Shown here: one piece after another, positions 26,401 through 36,785 of the stretch | How positions within the stretch are numbered: position 1 is the stretch's first letter | How the letters are laid out: every line of letters starts with the position of its first letter | From: JAAURB01 sp049647265 | Lineage (GTDB): Bacteria > Cyanobacteriota > Cyanobacteriia > Cyanobacteriales > Microcoleaceae | Reading direction: 5' to 3' | Length of the DNA stretch: 64,000 nucleotides | Assembly: GCA_049647265.1 (NCBI GenBank) | Contig: JBARXJ010000015.1 | Coordinates: forward strand, 124,001 to 188,000 | The notes under the pieces: model-generated | The model's database searches: none | What the model saw: the letters and a program-made list of their open reading frames with translations, nothing else | Told to the model about the DNA's origin: nothing | Translations under genes and position numbers: made by a program

Positions 26401-28148
26401 TCTTTTTTCGTTATTTTCTCCGTAAAACTATAAATCGTTTGTAGTTGTAGGCGACCGCAGACAGAACTAGGGAGTTGAGATAAAGGGAAAATATCTCGTT
26501 TTAACTGAACTTTTAAATGAGTTAAGGGATCATTGCCATCTGCGACTAAAAACTCCATTTTTTTTAACCCAGACCACTGATTAATTTCATTTAAGACTTT
26601 GAAAACCGCTTCAATATAGGGATGATCTTGTTCTTTATACCAATTCGGAGTCGTCATTTGTGCTTGATCTAAACCCAGGTGAAACACAGTAGAGGTTCGG
26701 CCAAATAAAGCAATGGTGACAGGACGAGTTTCTTCCCGCAACGATAAGTGATAAGTTTGGGCTAAATGTCTTAATTTCTCTAATATCTCAGAATGCTGAG
26801 TCGCCGACTGCAACAGTCCTGGTAGACTCAAAGGGGAACTATTGGAGGGAGAAACATCTCTGGTTAATTCAGATTCATTCCATTGTAAGGCGACTGTCAT
26901 CAAATAAGTCTGTAGCAGAAAATGACCTAATTTCTTCGCTTTCGTATCTAAATAAACCGAATTATAATCGGTCGCTTCAATTAACAACGGCACTCGATCA
27001 ACAATCTCAATCCCATAACCTTTTAAACCCGCAATTTTACGGGGATTATTGGTGACTAACCGAATTTGTTTCACCCCAATATCATTGAGAATTTGCGCCC
27101 CCATGCCGTAATTTCTTAAATCAGCCGGAAATCCTAAGCGTTCATTCGCTTCGACTGTATCTAAGCCAGAATCTTGTAATGAATAGGCTTTTAACTTATT
27201 AATTAAACCAATCCCGCGTCCTTCTTGCCGCAAATAAACCACCACACCGCTACCCGCATATTCAATCATTTTTAATGCTGTTTGTAGCTGCATTCGACAG
27301 TCACAGCGCAACGATCCAAACGCATCTCCGGTGAGGCATTCAGAATGAACTCGAACCATCACGGGTTGATTTTTAAACTGCTTCGGATCGCCTTTAACAA
27401 TGGCAACGTGTTCGGTGTTATCCATCGTATTGCGGTAAGCATAAATCTGAAATTCACCAAACTGAGTCGGTAATTTAGCAATGGCCTCGCGGTTGACAAA
27501 TCGGTCGTGTTGGAGGCGATAACTAATTAAATCGGCAATACTGACCAGTTTAAGCTGATGAGTTTTGGCATAACCAATCAATTCAGGAAGTCGCGCCATC
27601 GAACCGTCGGGATTTTGAATTTCACAAATCACCCCGCTGGGATGGAGTCCAGCCAGTCGAGATAAATCTACCGCCGCCTCAGTATGACCTGCCCGCTTTA
27701 ACACACCGCCAGTCCTGGCCCGCAGTGGAAAAATATGACCTGGACGACGTAGATCTTGGGGTCGAGTATCTGGGTGAATGGCAACCTGAATGGTGCGGGC
27801 GCGATCTTCAGCAGAAATACCCGTGCTTACTCCCATCTCTAAGGCGGCATCAATGCTAACGGTAAAAGCAGTTTGATGATTGTCCGTATTATTCGAGACC
27901 ATTAAGGGCAGTTCTAAGCGATCAAGGCGATCGCCAGTTAAGGCTAAACAGATTAATCCACGGGCTTGAACCGCCATAAAATTAATCATGTCCGGGGTAG
28001 CGAATTGAGCCGCACAAATCAGATCCCCTTCATTTTCCCGATGTTCATCATCAACAACCACAATACAGCGCCCTGCTTTGAGATCTGCTAAAGCAGATTC
28101 TATGGAGTCAAACTCGAACGAGGAGACTGATGAGTTAGGAGTCACCAC
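26397..28148 (-). CDS. ribBA: Bifunctional riboflavin protein RibBA with C-terminal extension
   Basis: The first enzyme, DHBP synthase (about residues 10-210), makes the four-carbon riboflavin precursor from ribulose 5-phosphate; the motif DDEHRENEGDL and HTEAAVDLSRLAG are clear. The second, GTP cyclohydrolase II (about 215-395), opens GTP; its zinc cysteines are visible in HSECLTGD and LRCDCRMQL, and the RQEGRGIGL motif is present. Residues about 400-583 form an extra C-terminal domain with no motif I recognise, as seen in some cyanobacterial RibBA proteins of about 560-590 residues. The gene is single on this strand between convergent and divergent neighbours. Confidence 0.95.
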   Translation of the reverse strand: MVTPNSSVSSFEFDSIESALADLKAGRCIVVVDDEHRENEGDLICAAQFATPDMINFMAVQARGLICLALTGDRLDRLELPLMVSNNTDNHQTAFTVSIDAALEMGVSTGISAEDRARTIQVAIHPDTRPQDLRRPGHIFPLRARTGGVLKRAGHTEAAVDLSRLAGLHPSGVICEIQNPDGSMARLPELIGYAKTHQLKLVSIADLISYRLQHDRFVNREAIAKLPTQFGEFQIYAYRNTMDNTEHVAIVKGDPKQFKNQPVMVRVHSECLTGDAFGSLRCDCRMQLQTALKMIEYAGSGVVVYLRQEGRGIGLINKLKAYSLQDSGLDTVEANERLGFPADLRNYGMGAQILNDIGVKQIRLVTNNPRKIAGLKGYGIEIVDRVPLLIEATDYNSVYLDTKAKKLGHFLLQTYLMTVALQWNESELTRDVSPSNSSPLSLPGLLQSATQHSEILEKLRHLAQTYHLSLREETRPVTIALFGRTSTVFHLGLDQAQMTTPNWYKEQDHPYIEAVFKVLNEINQWSGLKKMEFLVADGNDPLTHLKVQLKRDIFPLSQLPSSVCGRLQLQTIYSFTEKITKKD

Positions 28149-28382
28149 TATATAAAATTACAAACTTTATTTACTTGAGATCTATATTTTAGTACTTGAT
28201 TCAGCAAATTTTTTGGCATCGAAAAGAATAACCCCGCGCCCCAATATAAAAAAATATCACTCAATACCTCGCCACCTATACCGTACAGCCAAAAATTGCG
28301 ACTACATATAACCCCTCAAATCACTAACGATTTGTATATATAAATCGAATGTCCCTGACAGGTCTATGCTAGATTGTGCATA

Positions 28383-29705
28383 ATGAAGACTAAAGTGATT
28401 TCTTCCGGTTCACAAAGACAGATGGTTATCTCTAGAAGTGGGATTGTTGTAGGTACAACCGCAGTCATGCTAACTGCTGTGGCTGTTGTTGGGGCAGGCA
28501 TTCATCTTTCGAGTCAGGCATCCTTTCGGGAAAGCCCAAAAGATCTGATCGATGAAGTCTGGCAAATTATCGATAAAAATTATGTAGATGGTACGTTTAA
28601 TCAAGTCGATTGGACAGAGGTTCGCAATGATTATCTCAACCGAGACTATACGACTGAGGAGCAAGCATATGATGCCATCCGAGAGATGTTGGAGAAGCTT
28701 GAAGATCCCTATACTCGCTTCATGGACCCGGAAGAGTTTAAAAATATGCAAATTGACACCTCAGGGGAATTAACTGGGGTGGGAATTCAACTGACTCAAG
28801 ATGAAGAGACAGAAAAATTAATTGTTATTTCTCCGATTGAAGATTCGCCAGCCTTTGAAGCCGGAGTACAAGCACAAGATATTATTTCAAAAATTGATGG
28901 GCAAAGTACGAAAGGCATGGACATTAACCAAGCCGTTCAACTGATTCGCGGGCCGATTGGGACTCAGGTGACTTTAACCATTAAACGGGGTGAACAAGAA
29001 ATTGATTATCCGATTACACGGGATAAAATTGAAATTCATCCGGTTCGCGCTTCAACAAAAGAAAGCTCAATCGGTGATGTTGGTTACATTCGCTTGAATA
29101 CGTTTAGTGCCAATGCTAGTGAAGAAATGGAAGAAGCCATAGAAGAACTCGAACAGCAAGATGTTGCGGGTTATATTTTAGACTTACGCTCTAATCCCGG
29201 TGGATTGCTATTTTCGAGTATTGATATTGCCCGGATGTGGCTAGAGCAGGGAGATATTGTTTCAACCGTCGATCGTCGCGGAGAACAAGATCGCCAACAA
29301 GCCAATAACCGAGCGTTAACCACTGCTCCCCTGGTGGTTTTAGTCGATGGCGGCTCAGCCAGTGCCAGTGAAATTTTATCTGGGGCTTTACAAGATAACG
29401 AGCGGGCTGTTTTAGTGGGTACAAAGACCTTTGGTAAAGGTTTAGTCCAGTCTGTCCGAGAGTTGGGAAATGGTTCCGGCTTAGCAGTTACCATTGCTAA
29501 ATATTTTACTCCCAGCGGTCGAGATATCAACAATGAAGGAATTCAGCCTGATTTTAATGTGGAGTTAACAGAGCAACAACGGGAAGATTTGAGGAAAGAT
29601 CGCGCTAAAATTGGTAGCCCAGATGATCCTCAGTATGCTAAAGCGCTAGAAGTTTTGCAAAAACAGGTGGCGGCTCAGCAAAAGCAGCAGGCAACTTCTC
29701 AGTAG
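28383..29705 (+). CDS. C-terminal processing peptidase, S41 family (CtpC/Prc type)
   Basis: This 440-residue periplasmic or lumenal serine protease has a signal/anchor helix in residues about 20-45, a PDZ domain about 100-190 (GELTGVGIQL ... IRGPIGTQVTL), and the S41 catalytic domain. The Ser-Lys dyad is S327 in GGSASASEI and K352 in GTKTFGKG, 25 residues apart as in known Ctp enzymes. The N-terminal helical segment VWQIIDKNYVDGTFN resembles the CtpC-like branch more than the D1-processing CtpA branch; I am not certain which. The start is the ATG at 28383; the TTG at 28374 in frame is less likely. It is a single gene. Confidence 0.9.
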   Translation: MKTKVISSGSQRQMVISRSGIVVGTTAVMLTAVAVVGAGIHLSSQASFRESPKDLIDEVWQIIDKNYVDGTFNQVDWTEVRNDYLNRDYTTEEQAYDAIREMLEKLEDPYTRFMDPEEFKNMQIDTSGELTGVGIQLTQDEETEKLIVISPIEDSPAFEAGVQAQDIISKIDGQSTKGMDINQAVQLIRGPIGTQVTLTIKRGEQEIDYPITRDKIEIHPVRASTKESSIGDVGYIRLNTFSANASEEMEEAIEELEQQDVAGYILDLRSNPGGLLFSSIDIARMWLEQGDIVSTVDRRGEQDRQQANNRALTTAPLVVLVDGGSASASEILSGALQDNERAVLVGTKTFGKGLVQSVRELGNGSGLAVTIAKYFTPSGRDINNEGIQPDFNVELTEQQREDLRKDRAKIGSPDDPQYAKALEVLQKQVAAQQKQQATSQ

Positions 29706-29818
29706 GGAAGATGGGATGAGACAGAGAAGGTCATCTGTACAAACCAACGGACGTACTGTGGTAGGTCTCTACTTGTGATTGAATCTGTTTCTGATTCCCT
29801 CAAGCAACCCATAACAAC

Positions 29819-30538
29819 TCACGCAGGACTATTCCCGACCTCCTGACAAATTCGTTCAAAAGCAGCAACCGGATCATCTGAAGCAGTAATGGGTCGGCCA
29901 ATGACCAGGTAATTGGCTCCTGCTTGTGCGGCTTGAGCCGGAGTAAATGCCCGCTGTTGATCGCCAATAGTAGCCCAAGTGGGTCGTACCCCAGGACAGA
30001 CTAACAAAAAATCATCCCCACAAACTTGCCGTAACTGTTGGGCTTCTAGGGGAGAACAGACTGCCCCAGATAAACCACAGTCTTTTGCCAGCAATGCCAT
30101 GTGTAAAGCATATTCGGGCAGTTCAACTGGCACTTTCAAATCAAATGCCAAATCCCGGCTATTAAGGCTGGTTAAAAGGGTGATTGCGATTAATTGAGGA
30201 ATTTGTTGGTTAGCTTGCTTCGCCCCTTGTTCTAGAGCCTCCTGAGCCGCTTTCAGGGCAACTTTACCAGCAGTTGCATGAATTGTGATTAAATCGACTC
30301 CATATTGTGCTGCCGAACGACAAGCCCCTGCTACGGTATTGGGGATATCATGAAATTTTAGATCTAAAAAAATCCGTTTATTTTGCTGTTTTAAAATCGT
30401 TAAAATCTCAGGCCCGGCACTGACAAACAATTCTAACCCCACTTTCCAAAACATAACTTGAGGCAGATGTTCAATCAATGCGATCGCCATAGCTTTTGTG
30501 GGAACATCCAAAGGCACAATAATTTGATCTGGGTTCAT
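29819..30538 (-). CDS. pyrF: Orotidine 5'-phosphate decarboxylase
   Basis: PyrF converts OMP to UMP, the last step of de novo pyrimidine synthesis. It has 239 residues, normal length. The active-site signature DLKFHDIPNTV near residue 60 is complete, and VCPGVRPTW plus LVIGRPITASDDP form the phosphate-binding end. The gene starts 4 bp after tyrS on the same strand, so tyrS-pyrF is almost certainly one transcript. Confidence 0.95.
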   Translation of the reverse strand: MNPDQIIVPLDVPTKAMAIALIEHLPQVMFWKVGLELFVSAGPEILTILKQQNKRIFLDLKFHDIPNTVAGACRSAAQYGVDLITIHATAGKVALKAAQEALEQGAKQANQQIPQLIAITLLTSLNSRDLAFDLKVPVELPEYALHMALLAKDCGLSGAVCSPLEAQQLRQVCGDDFLLVCPGVRPTWATIGDQQRAFTPAQAAQAGANYLVIGRPITASDDPVAAFERICQEVGNSPA

Positions 30539-30542
30539 TTCT

Positions 30543-31793
30543 TTAGCCCACTAAACGGATAAACTTCTTCTTGCCCACCTGTAAAACTCGACCCTGTAAA
30601 TCTTCAGCAGAATCAAAGATTAAATTGGCATCATTGACGCGATCGCCATCTAATTTTACCGCACCGCCTTGAATTTGACGACGGGCATCACTGCCACTTT
30701 TACACAGTCCGCTGGCTCCTAAAATATAAAATAATTTAGCTGGAAATTCAATCTCAGCTAGAGAAAACTCAGGAACAGCATCGGCTGCTTTAGCATCTCC
30801 TTGAACCAAAGTCATAGCGGCTTTTTGAGCGTCTTCGGCTGCGGCTTCACCGTGATATTGAGCCACAATATCTAACGCCAATTGTTTCTGACGTTCTCTT
30901 GGGTTTTCTGGTAATTGATCGAGCGGTAAATCGGTTAATAATTCAAAATATTGTTCAATTAAACTATCCGGAATTTTCTCTAGTTTAGAATACATCGAAA
31001 GCGGATCTTCTGATAATCCGACATAATTCCCTAAAGATTTCGACATTTTCTGTACGCCATCGGTTCCAATTAAAATTGGCATTAATAAACCAAATTGAGG
31101 AGTTTGATCAAAATGACGTTGTAAATCTCGACCCACCGCTAAATTAAACTTTTGATCCGTTCCGCCAAGTTCCACATCTGCTTTAACCGCGACCGAATCA
31201 TATCCTTGCATCAAGGGATAGAGAAACTCATGAATATAAATCGGATTTTCCTGTTCAAAACGCAGAGCAAATCCTTCCTTTGCTAACATTTGACTCACCG
31301 TCATTGTCGAAAGTAAATCTAAAACTTTAGCTAAATCTAACTCAGATAACCAACTAGAATTACGGTGAATTTCTAATCGTCCGGGAGTCTCAAAATCTAA
31401 AATCGGACGAACTTGATCTAAATAAGTTTGAGCATTTTGTTCGACTTGTTCAGCAGTTAATTGTTGACGCGCTTCTGATTTGCCACTCGGGTCACCAATG
31501 CGGGCGGTAAAATCCCCAATAATCAAAACAGCCGTATGTCCGGCATCTTGAAACGCCCGTAACTTGCGAAACAAAATACTATGACCCAAGTGAATATCGG
31601 TTCCAGTTGGATCAATTCCCAGTTTAATCCGTAGCGGTTGAGTAGATTGAATTAATCTTTGGGATAAATTCTCATTTTGGTTTTCCGACTCAAGCTGTTC
31701 AGGGAAAATCTCCCAAACCCCTCGACGTAAACGTTCAAGATCTTGTGCAGATCCGCTTTCATTGCCCTCAGCAGCGGTTTGACTCCGTGTCAT
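30543..31793 (-). CDS. tyrS: Tyrosyl-tRNA synthetase
   Basis: This is a class I aminoacyl-tRNA synthetase of about 416 residues. The HIGH-like signature is IHLGHS near residue 70, and KMSKS is intact in GVQKMSKSLGNYVG near residue 245. Tyrosine-pocket residues lie in LYPLMQGYDSVAV. The C-terminal 70 residues form an S4 RNA-binding domain (ARRQIQGGAVKLDGD). The ATG at 31793 is chosen; a TTG at 31817 preceded by AAAGGA could start the protein eight residues earlier, and the choice is open. It is the first gene of a tyrS-pyrF pair. Confidence 0.94.
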   Translation of the reverse strand: MTRSQTAAEGNESGSAQDLERLRRGVWEIFPEQLESENQNENLSQRLIQSTQPLRIKLGIDPTGTDIHLGHSILFRKLRAFQDAGHTAVLIIGDFTARIGDPSGKSEARQQLTAEQVEQNAQTYLDQVRPILDFETPGRLEIHRNSSWLSELDLAKVLDLLSTMTVSQMLAKEGFALRFEQENPIYIHEFLYPLMQGYDSVAVKADVELGGTDQKFNLAVGRDLQRHFDQTPQFGLLMPILIGTDGVQKMSKSLGNYVGLSEDPLSMYSKLEKIPDSLIEQYFELLTDLPLDQLPENPRERQKQLALDIVAQYHGEAAAEDAQKAAMTLVQGDAKAADAVPEFSLAEIEFPAKLFYILGASGLCKSGSDARRQIQGGAVKLDGDRVNDANLIFDSAEDLQGRVLQVGKKKFIRLVG

Positions 31794-31817
31794 AACTCGG
31801 TTTAAAAATTGTACCAA

Positions 31818-32232
31818 TTTAGGTTAAAATCCTTTAACCTAGTTGATGTTTGCTCAAAGCCATAGAATATGTCTGTTGACTTTGACAAGCATCCTATCAT
31901 ATTGGTTATGAGTTATTAGTCATTCGTTGTTGGTCATCAGTGGTTGATTTGCAGCAGTAGGGTGTTAAGGGTCAAGTGTAGGGTATTCGGCAAAACAGGA
32001 ATATCTTTCCCCGTGGTCCCCATTCTGCCCACAATAAACAACAGACAACCAACGACAAAAAGACTTGATGCTGTCTCCTATTCAGCTCAAAATATTAGCA
32101 GTTGGGGTGAAAACCGTTCAAATTAAGTCGAATGTGCTATTACATATAAGAGACTTAAATTCAAACCCTATACCAATACCCCTGTTTTATATCTGATTAT
32201 TCTAGCTTTTCCACCGAGGGAGTTAACCAAAA
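31818..32232. other. Gap of about 415 bp between tyrS and the PBP gene
   Basis: No gene is seen. A stretch around 31908-31945 (GAGTTATTAGTCATTCG...) is of the low-complexity TTAGTCATT filler type common between cyanobacterial genes. Just before the PBP start, GAGGGAG at about 32216-32222 can act as ribosome binding site. Confidence 0.3.
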
Positions 32233-34158
32233 GTGTCATCAACAAATGCGATTCAACAGAAGCCAGAGATGCGCTCATCTGGGATGTTCGACTTTGTTCA
32301 ATCTGTTAGTAAAGTAACGGCTGGAACACTGTTGAGTGTCACAATGTTGGCCAGTTCTGTTGTCGCTGGCGGGTTAGTTGGTTTAGCCATTAGCTTCCGT
32401 AACTTGCCAGATGTGCGGGTGATTCAGAACTACGCTCCAACTGAAACCACTTATATTTACGATATCAAAGGCAAGCCTTTAGCGAGTTTGCACGATGAGG
32501 CCAACCGGGAAGTGATTCCCCTCGATCAGATCTCTCCTCATCTCAAACGGGCTGTATTGGCGATTGAAGATAGTAATTTTTATTACCATAGAGGAATTTA
32601 TCCCACTGGGGTAATTCGGGCGTTACTGGCGAACTTAGAGTCGGGTAGCACCGTTGAAGGGGGTTCAACCTTAACGATGCAGCTTGTTAAAAACCTGTTC
32701 CTCTCCCCCAACCGTACCATTAGCCGGAAAGCCGCTGAAGCAGTAATGGCAATTCGGATTGAACAGATTTTATCGAAAGATGAGATTTTAGATCTGTATC
32801 TCAACCAAGTATATTGGGGACATAACCTGTACGGTGCAGAAACCGCCGCCCGCAGTTACTTTAACAAGTCAGCCGCAGATTTAACCTTGGCTGAAGCCTC
32901 ACTGATGGCAGGTTTAATCCCGGCTCCAGAAGATTATAGTCCGTTTACGAATTACCAAAAAGCCAAGCAACGTCAAGCGATTGTATTACGGCGGATGCGG
33001 GATCTTAAATGGATTACCGCCGCAGAAGAAACTGAGGCCCGCAAACAAAAATTATTAGTTGGGACTGTTACCTCTTTTAGACAAAGTCAACTGCCTTATG
33101 TCACAGAAGCAGTCGTTCAGGAGTTAACAGAACGTTTTGGTCGAGATGCGGTGCTCAAAGGCGGAATGCGGGTACAAACCACGATTGACCTCAATTTCCA
33201 GCGGATGGCGGAACAAGTGGTGAGTGAGTGGCACGACCGCCTCTATTATTGGGGAGTTTATCGCAATCGTAAACTCGGTCAATTGGCCTTAGCCGCTGTC
33301 GATCCCCGGACTCACTTTGTGAAAGCCATGGTGGGGGGCGCAGACTATAAAACCAGTCAATATAACCGCGCTATTCAGGCCCGTCGTCAACCGGGTTCTG
33401 CTTTTAAACCGTTTGTATATTACACTGCCTTTGCCTCGGGTAAATATGGCCCCGGTTCAACAGTATACGATCAACCTGTCAGTTATCGTGATGGCTATGG
33501 ATATTACAGCCCGCGTAACTATGGCGGCGGTTATTCTGGGGCAGTCAGTGTGCGGGCAGCGCTAGAAAGTTCGATGAATATCCCAGCGGTTAAAATTGGC
33601 CAAGCGGTGGGCTTAAATCAGGTGATTGAGATCTGCCGTATTTTAGGGTTCAAGAGTCCAATTGACCCGGTGATTTCATTACCCTTAGGATCGGTGGATG
33701 TGACTCCGATGGAAATGGCAGGGGCTTATGCCACATTTGCCAATAACGGTTGGCATTCTGATACAACCTTTATTGTCCAGGTGACCGATAGTCAGGGAAA
33801 TATATTGTTAGATAATACTCCCAAGCCTCGCTTAGTGTTGAACCAGTGGGCGGTTGCTTCTCTTAATAGCGTCTTACAAGGGGTAATTAGTGGCGGAACT
33901 GGAACCCGCGCCCAAATTGGTCGGCCAGCGGCGGGAAAAACAGGAACGACTTCTTCCGAACGTGATGTTTGGTTTGTGGGATATACTCCTCAACTATCTA
34001 CCGCGATTTGGGTTGGAAATGACGACTTTACACCCCTCGGTTATAGTGCCACAGGCGGTACAACCGTTGCTCCGATTTGGCGAGACTTTATGAGTCGGGC
34101 GTTATCGGGTCAGCCTGCAACCGGATTTCCTAGCTCTTCTCAGTTTGAGCAACCCTAA
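32233..34158 (+). CDS. Class A penicillin-binding protein (PBP1A-like)
   Basis: This is a 641-residue bifunctional cell-wall synthase with a short cytoplasmic tail and one membrane helix at about residues 35-58. The GT51 glycosyltransferase domain (about 75-245) carries the catalytic Glu in IEDSNFYYHRG and the GGSTLTMQLVKN motif. The transpeptidase domain (about 330-600) carries SxxK in PGSAFKPF, SMN, and KTGTT. It starts at GTG (32233) with GAGGGAG about 11 bp upstream; no better ATG precedes the membrane helix. A single gene, it acts at the outer face of the cytoplasmic membrane in peptidoglycan polymerisation. Confidence 0.93.
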   Translation: MSSTNAIQQKPEMRSSGMFDFVQSVSKVTAGTLLSVTMLASSVVAGGLVGLAISFRNLPDVRVIQNYAPTETTYIYDIKGKPLASLHDEANREVIPLDQISPHLKRAVLAIEDSNFYYHRGIYPTGVIRALLANLESGSTVEGGSTLTMQLVKNLFLSPNRTISRKAAEAVMAIRIEQILSKDEILDLYLNQVYWGHNLYGAETAARSYFNKSAADLTLAEASLMAGLIPAPEDYSPFTNYQKAKQRQAIVLRRMRDLKWITAAEETEARKQKLLVGTVTSFRQSQLPYVTEAVVQELTERFGRDAVLKGGMRVQTTIDLNFQRMAEQVVSEWHDRLYYWGVYRNRKLGQLALAAVDPRTHFVKAMVGGADYKTSQYNRAIQARRQPGSAFKPFVYYTAFASGKYGPGSTVYDQPVSYRDGYGYYSPRNYGGGYSGAVSVRAALESSMNIPAVKIGQAVGLNQVIEICRILGFKSPIDPVISLPLGSVDVTPMEMAGAYATFANNGWHSDTTFIVQVTDSQGNILLDNTPKPRLVLNQWAVASLNSVLQGVISGGTGTRAQIGRPAAGKTGTTSSERDVWFVGYTPQLSTAIWVGNDDFTPLGYSATGGTTVAPIWRDFMSRALSGQPATGFPSSSQFEQP

Positions 34159-34501
34159 AATTAAAGTTCAACATTGAAAACACTTTAACTGATCTATTCT
34201 CTTGTAGGGTGTACCTGTGAGGCATCCTGCAAGTGAATGGATTCTCACCCCGATACTTCTGCCGGACTTAGATTGTTGCCGCTCGTCAAACAAATATTTG
34301 TTGTTGGGTAAAAACAAGCGTCTTGAATTGTGAAGAAGTCTTGATATTTTCAAGGCTATAACTTTTACTTCAGTTAGAGAAAGTACAATAAAGTATATCC
34401 CTTCACCTCAATCAACATGAGTTGAATCATGGTAGCCGTGACCACAAGTCCGAATCATGAAAATCACAGGTGAAATATTTTAATCAACAGGATATTGCAG
34501 T
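34159..34501. other. 343-bp gap, no gene
   Basis: I see only a GTAGGGTGTACCTGTGAGGCATCC segment near 34204, a degenerate form of the TGTAGGGTGTGTC repeat also found at 53269, and AT-rich DNA. Confidence 0.3.
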
Positions 34502-34729
34502 ATGAACGATCAAAATACAGTTTCTTCTAAAAATGGAGATAAAGTCGAAGTTTCCATTCAGCTTGATTCAGAGCTTATCGAACAAGTCAATCATTTAACC
34601 AGTAATCCCAGTAAAGTCATTGAGACAGCGCTACGTCAGTGGCTCAGAGGAGAGCGCCCAGAAGATGACTTAGCCCTACGTTTACAACGAAATCCTCCTG
34701 TTCCCCCACGGGGAGAATGGAACGATTAG
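34502..34729 (+). CDS. Small ribbon-helix-helix-like protein (antitoxin-like)
   Basis: This 75-residue protein is charged. The segment VEVSIQLDSELIEQVNHL followed by SKVIETALRQWLRG reads as a strand-helix-helix unit like CopG/CcdA-type DNA-binding antitoxins. The C-terminal 20 residues are Pro- and Arg-rich (RNPPVPPRGEWND), a tail often used to grip a toxin. No toxin-sized frame lies directly downstream, since the next gene is a lipoprotein 160 bp away. It may therefore be an orphan regulator or antitoxin. The coding call rests on length, a good ATG and sensible composition. Confidence 0.6.
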   Translation: MNDQNTVSSKNGDKVEVSIQLDSELIEQVNHLTSNPSKVIETALRQWLRGERPEDDLALRLQRNPPVPPRGEWND

Positions 34730-34892
34730 GATTTGTTATTAGTATGTTAGTTATTTGTTATGAGTCAACTGATTGAGTTATAATCCGTCTCGAACAACGA
34801 ACGACGAACGCGCGAGCGCCGCTGCAACGCAAGAACAAATAACCCGCAACTCGAATTAACCCAGTCACTCATCCATTCGATATCTGTCTGCA

Positions 34893-36083
34893 ATGAAACC
34901 TTTTCGTTTAGTTCAACGCCTACTACAGGTTATGATGCTCTTGAGTCTGCTCACGGCTTGTGCTTTACCGCAGGTTTCAGCAGAAACACGAATGTTTTTG
35001 GATGCATCACTGGATTTTTTAGGGGAAACGACACTCCCGACAGGTCATTTATCTGGAGTCACTTACGAGCTTCAAGGTTATGGCCCTCAAACCTCTCCAG
35101 GGGTTCATCTTTACGGGGTTTTAGGGGAGATGGACTCATCTGGAGAAACTGGGATTTATCAGCTCAAGTTAGACTTAGACAATTTAGACTTAGACAATCT
35201 ACTCTCAGATGCCTCAACCCCTTCTGCACTTAGTGTAGAATCTATTATTGCGCTGAAAGATCAATCCGGTCAAACCTTCAAAGATAAAAATCTACAGCTT
35301 GAAAGTATTGTATTTACTCCTCGTAACTCGGTCTTTATTGCTGCCGAAGAAGTTCACGACGGCCAAAACATACCGTTAATTGGAGAATTTGATCTACAAA
35401 CGGGTCAACTCAAAAATACCGTTCCGTTACCGCCGAATTATCGCCCTCAGACTGACGAAGAAGCGCCTCAAGGGATTCAGTCTAATTTCGGTTTTCATTC
35501 CCTCACAATCGCTCCAGATGGCTTTAGCAAAGGCGGACTCGATCCGTTTCGTCTGTTTGCCACGACATCAGCCCCTTTATTACAGGATCTTGATGCCGAT
35601 GGGACTCAGTTAAGAATATTACATTATGTGATTGCAGATCGGGCTTCTTTTCTGGTCTCTGAAAATCTCTATTCCCTGGACTCACATCCTGAAACAGACT
35701 CACCGTCTCGCTTAATCGCAATGGTGGCTTTACCTGAAACGGGTATGTTCTTAAGTTTAGAGCAATTCTCCACAGCAGAGCCTGGGCTAACGCCAACTTC
35801 ATCACGATATCATTATAAAATTTATCAGGTATTTACAGGCAACGCCACAGATACTTCTAAAATCGCCAGTTTACGCAAACCGATTTCAATTGTACAGCCG
35901 TTACAGAAAAAGCTATTACTTGATTTAGATAAATTAGATCTTCCGTCTCAACCGTTAGAAGGAATGACTTTAGGCCCAAGATTACCTAATGGCGATCGCA
36001 GTTTAATTTTAATCAGTAATGATCCTCACGATACCACATCACCGAGTCAGTTTCTGTTATTTAGTATGAAACAGGAAGCCTAA
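34893..36083 (+). CDS. Lipoprotein with phytase-like esterase domain
   Basis: This 396-residue exported protein has a hydrophobic signal LLQVMMLLSLL followed by a lipobox-like LTAC near residue 22, so it is probably membrane-anchored after cleavage. The rest is a single beta-propeller-like domain resembling the esterase-like activity of phytase family: LSGVTYELQGYG at the start, GFHSLTIAPDG in the middle, LFATTSAPLLQDLD, and LIAMVALPETGMFLSLEQ near the end. Substrate and activity are unknown; phosphate or calcium-dependent hydrolysis is only a family association. A small direct repeat LDLDNLDLDNL near residue 90 is an oddity. A single gene. Confidence 0.72.
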   Translation: MKPFRLVQRLLQVMMLLSLLTACALPQVSAETRMFLDASLDFLGETTLPTGHLSGVTYELQGYGPQTSPGVHLYGVLGEMDSSGETGIYQLKLDLDNLDLDNLLSDASTPSALSVESIIALKDQSGQTFKDKNLQLESIVFTPRNSVFIAAEEVHDGQNIPLIGEFDLQTGQLKNTVPLPPNYRPQTDEEAPQGIQSNFGFHSLTIAPDGFSKGGLDPFRLFATTSAPLLQDLDADGTQLRILHYVIADRASFLVSENLYSLDSHPETDSPSRLIAMVALPETGMFLSLEQFSTAEPGLTPTSSRYHYKIYQVFTGNATDTSKIASLRKPISIVQPLQKKLLLDLDKLDLPSQPLEGMTLGPRLPNGDRSLILISNDPHDTTSPSQFLLFSMKQEA

Positions 36084-36639
36084 CCATTTCGCTTTCATCT
36101 TCATCTTCATTGATAGCGCTATTAAAATTAGAAGGCCCGATTTAATATGATGCAGCAGTCGATGCCGCCGTGGCGGTTCAGAAAATGCCAGGTTCAGAAG
36201 TCGCCGGACACACAAGTGTGTTTATCGTGGCGATGCGTAAAACCCCTGTGTTTTAACCCGGGGATTGCTCTGCGAGAGCGACGAATTTATTCGTCAGACA
36301 AATTGTATTATGCTACAATAAACAGTATAAACTTAACGGTAGTTAGTAAGCGCATTGATAGTTTTTGAGTTTAAGGCAAAAGGCAAGGACAGCCAATATC
36401 AGGCAATTGACGAGGCAATACGCTCATATAAATTCATCCGAAATTCTTGTTTAAGATACTGGATGGACGACAAAAAAGTGAGTAAGTATGACCTTAATAA
36501 ATATTGCAAGGTACTAGCGAAACAATATCCTTTTGCCAACAAGCTTAACTCTCAAGCTAGACAGTCTGCGGCTGAATGTACATGGAGTGCGATTAGTCGG
36601 TTTTACGAGAACTGTAAGAAGAAAGTATCCGGAAAGAAG

Positions 36640-36690
36640 CGGTGCGACCCTGCTGCTTTTCAAGCAGCCCCAGAACGCGCACCAAGAGAG
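36640..36690 (+). repeat. 51-bp palindromic insert A in tnpB
   Basis: The insert has outer arms GGTGCG/CGCACC and an inner hairpin GCTGC-TTTTCAA-GCAGC, ending in CACCAAGAGAG. Removing it joins GKK directly to GYPKFKK. It belongs to the same family as the insert at 37525. Confidence 0.75.
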
Positions 36691-36785
36691 GGATATCCTA
36701 AGTTTAAGAAATACGCTCGTTCTGTTGAATATAAGGCGACTGGATGGAAACTCTCAGAAAATAGAAAAGCGATTACTTTTACGCA

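Noticed and set aside
34502..34892. Toxin-antitoxin pair around the ribbon-helix-helix-like protein
   Set aside because: No toxin-sized frame follows within the 163-bp gap.
36147..36368. 73-codon plus-strand frame before tnpB
   Set aside because: It covers the hairpin-rich left end of the IS element and has no protein-like features.
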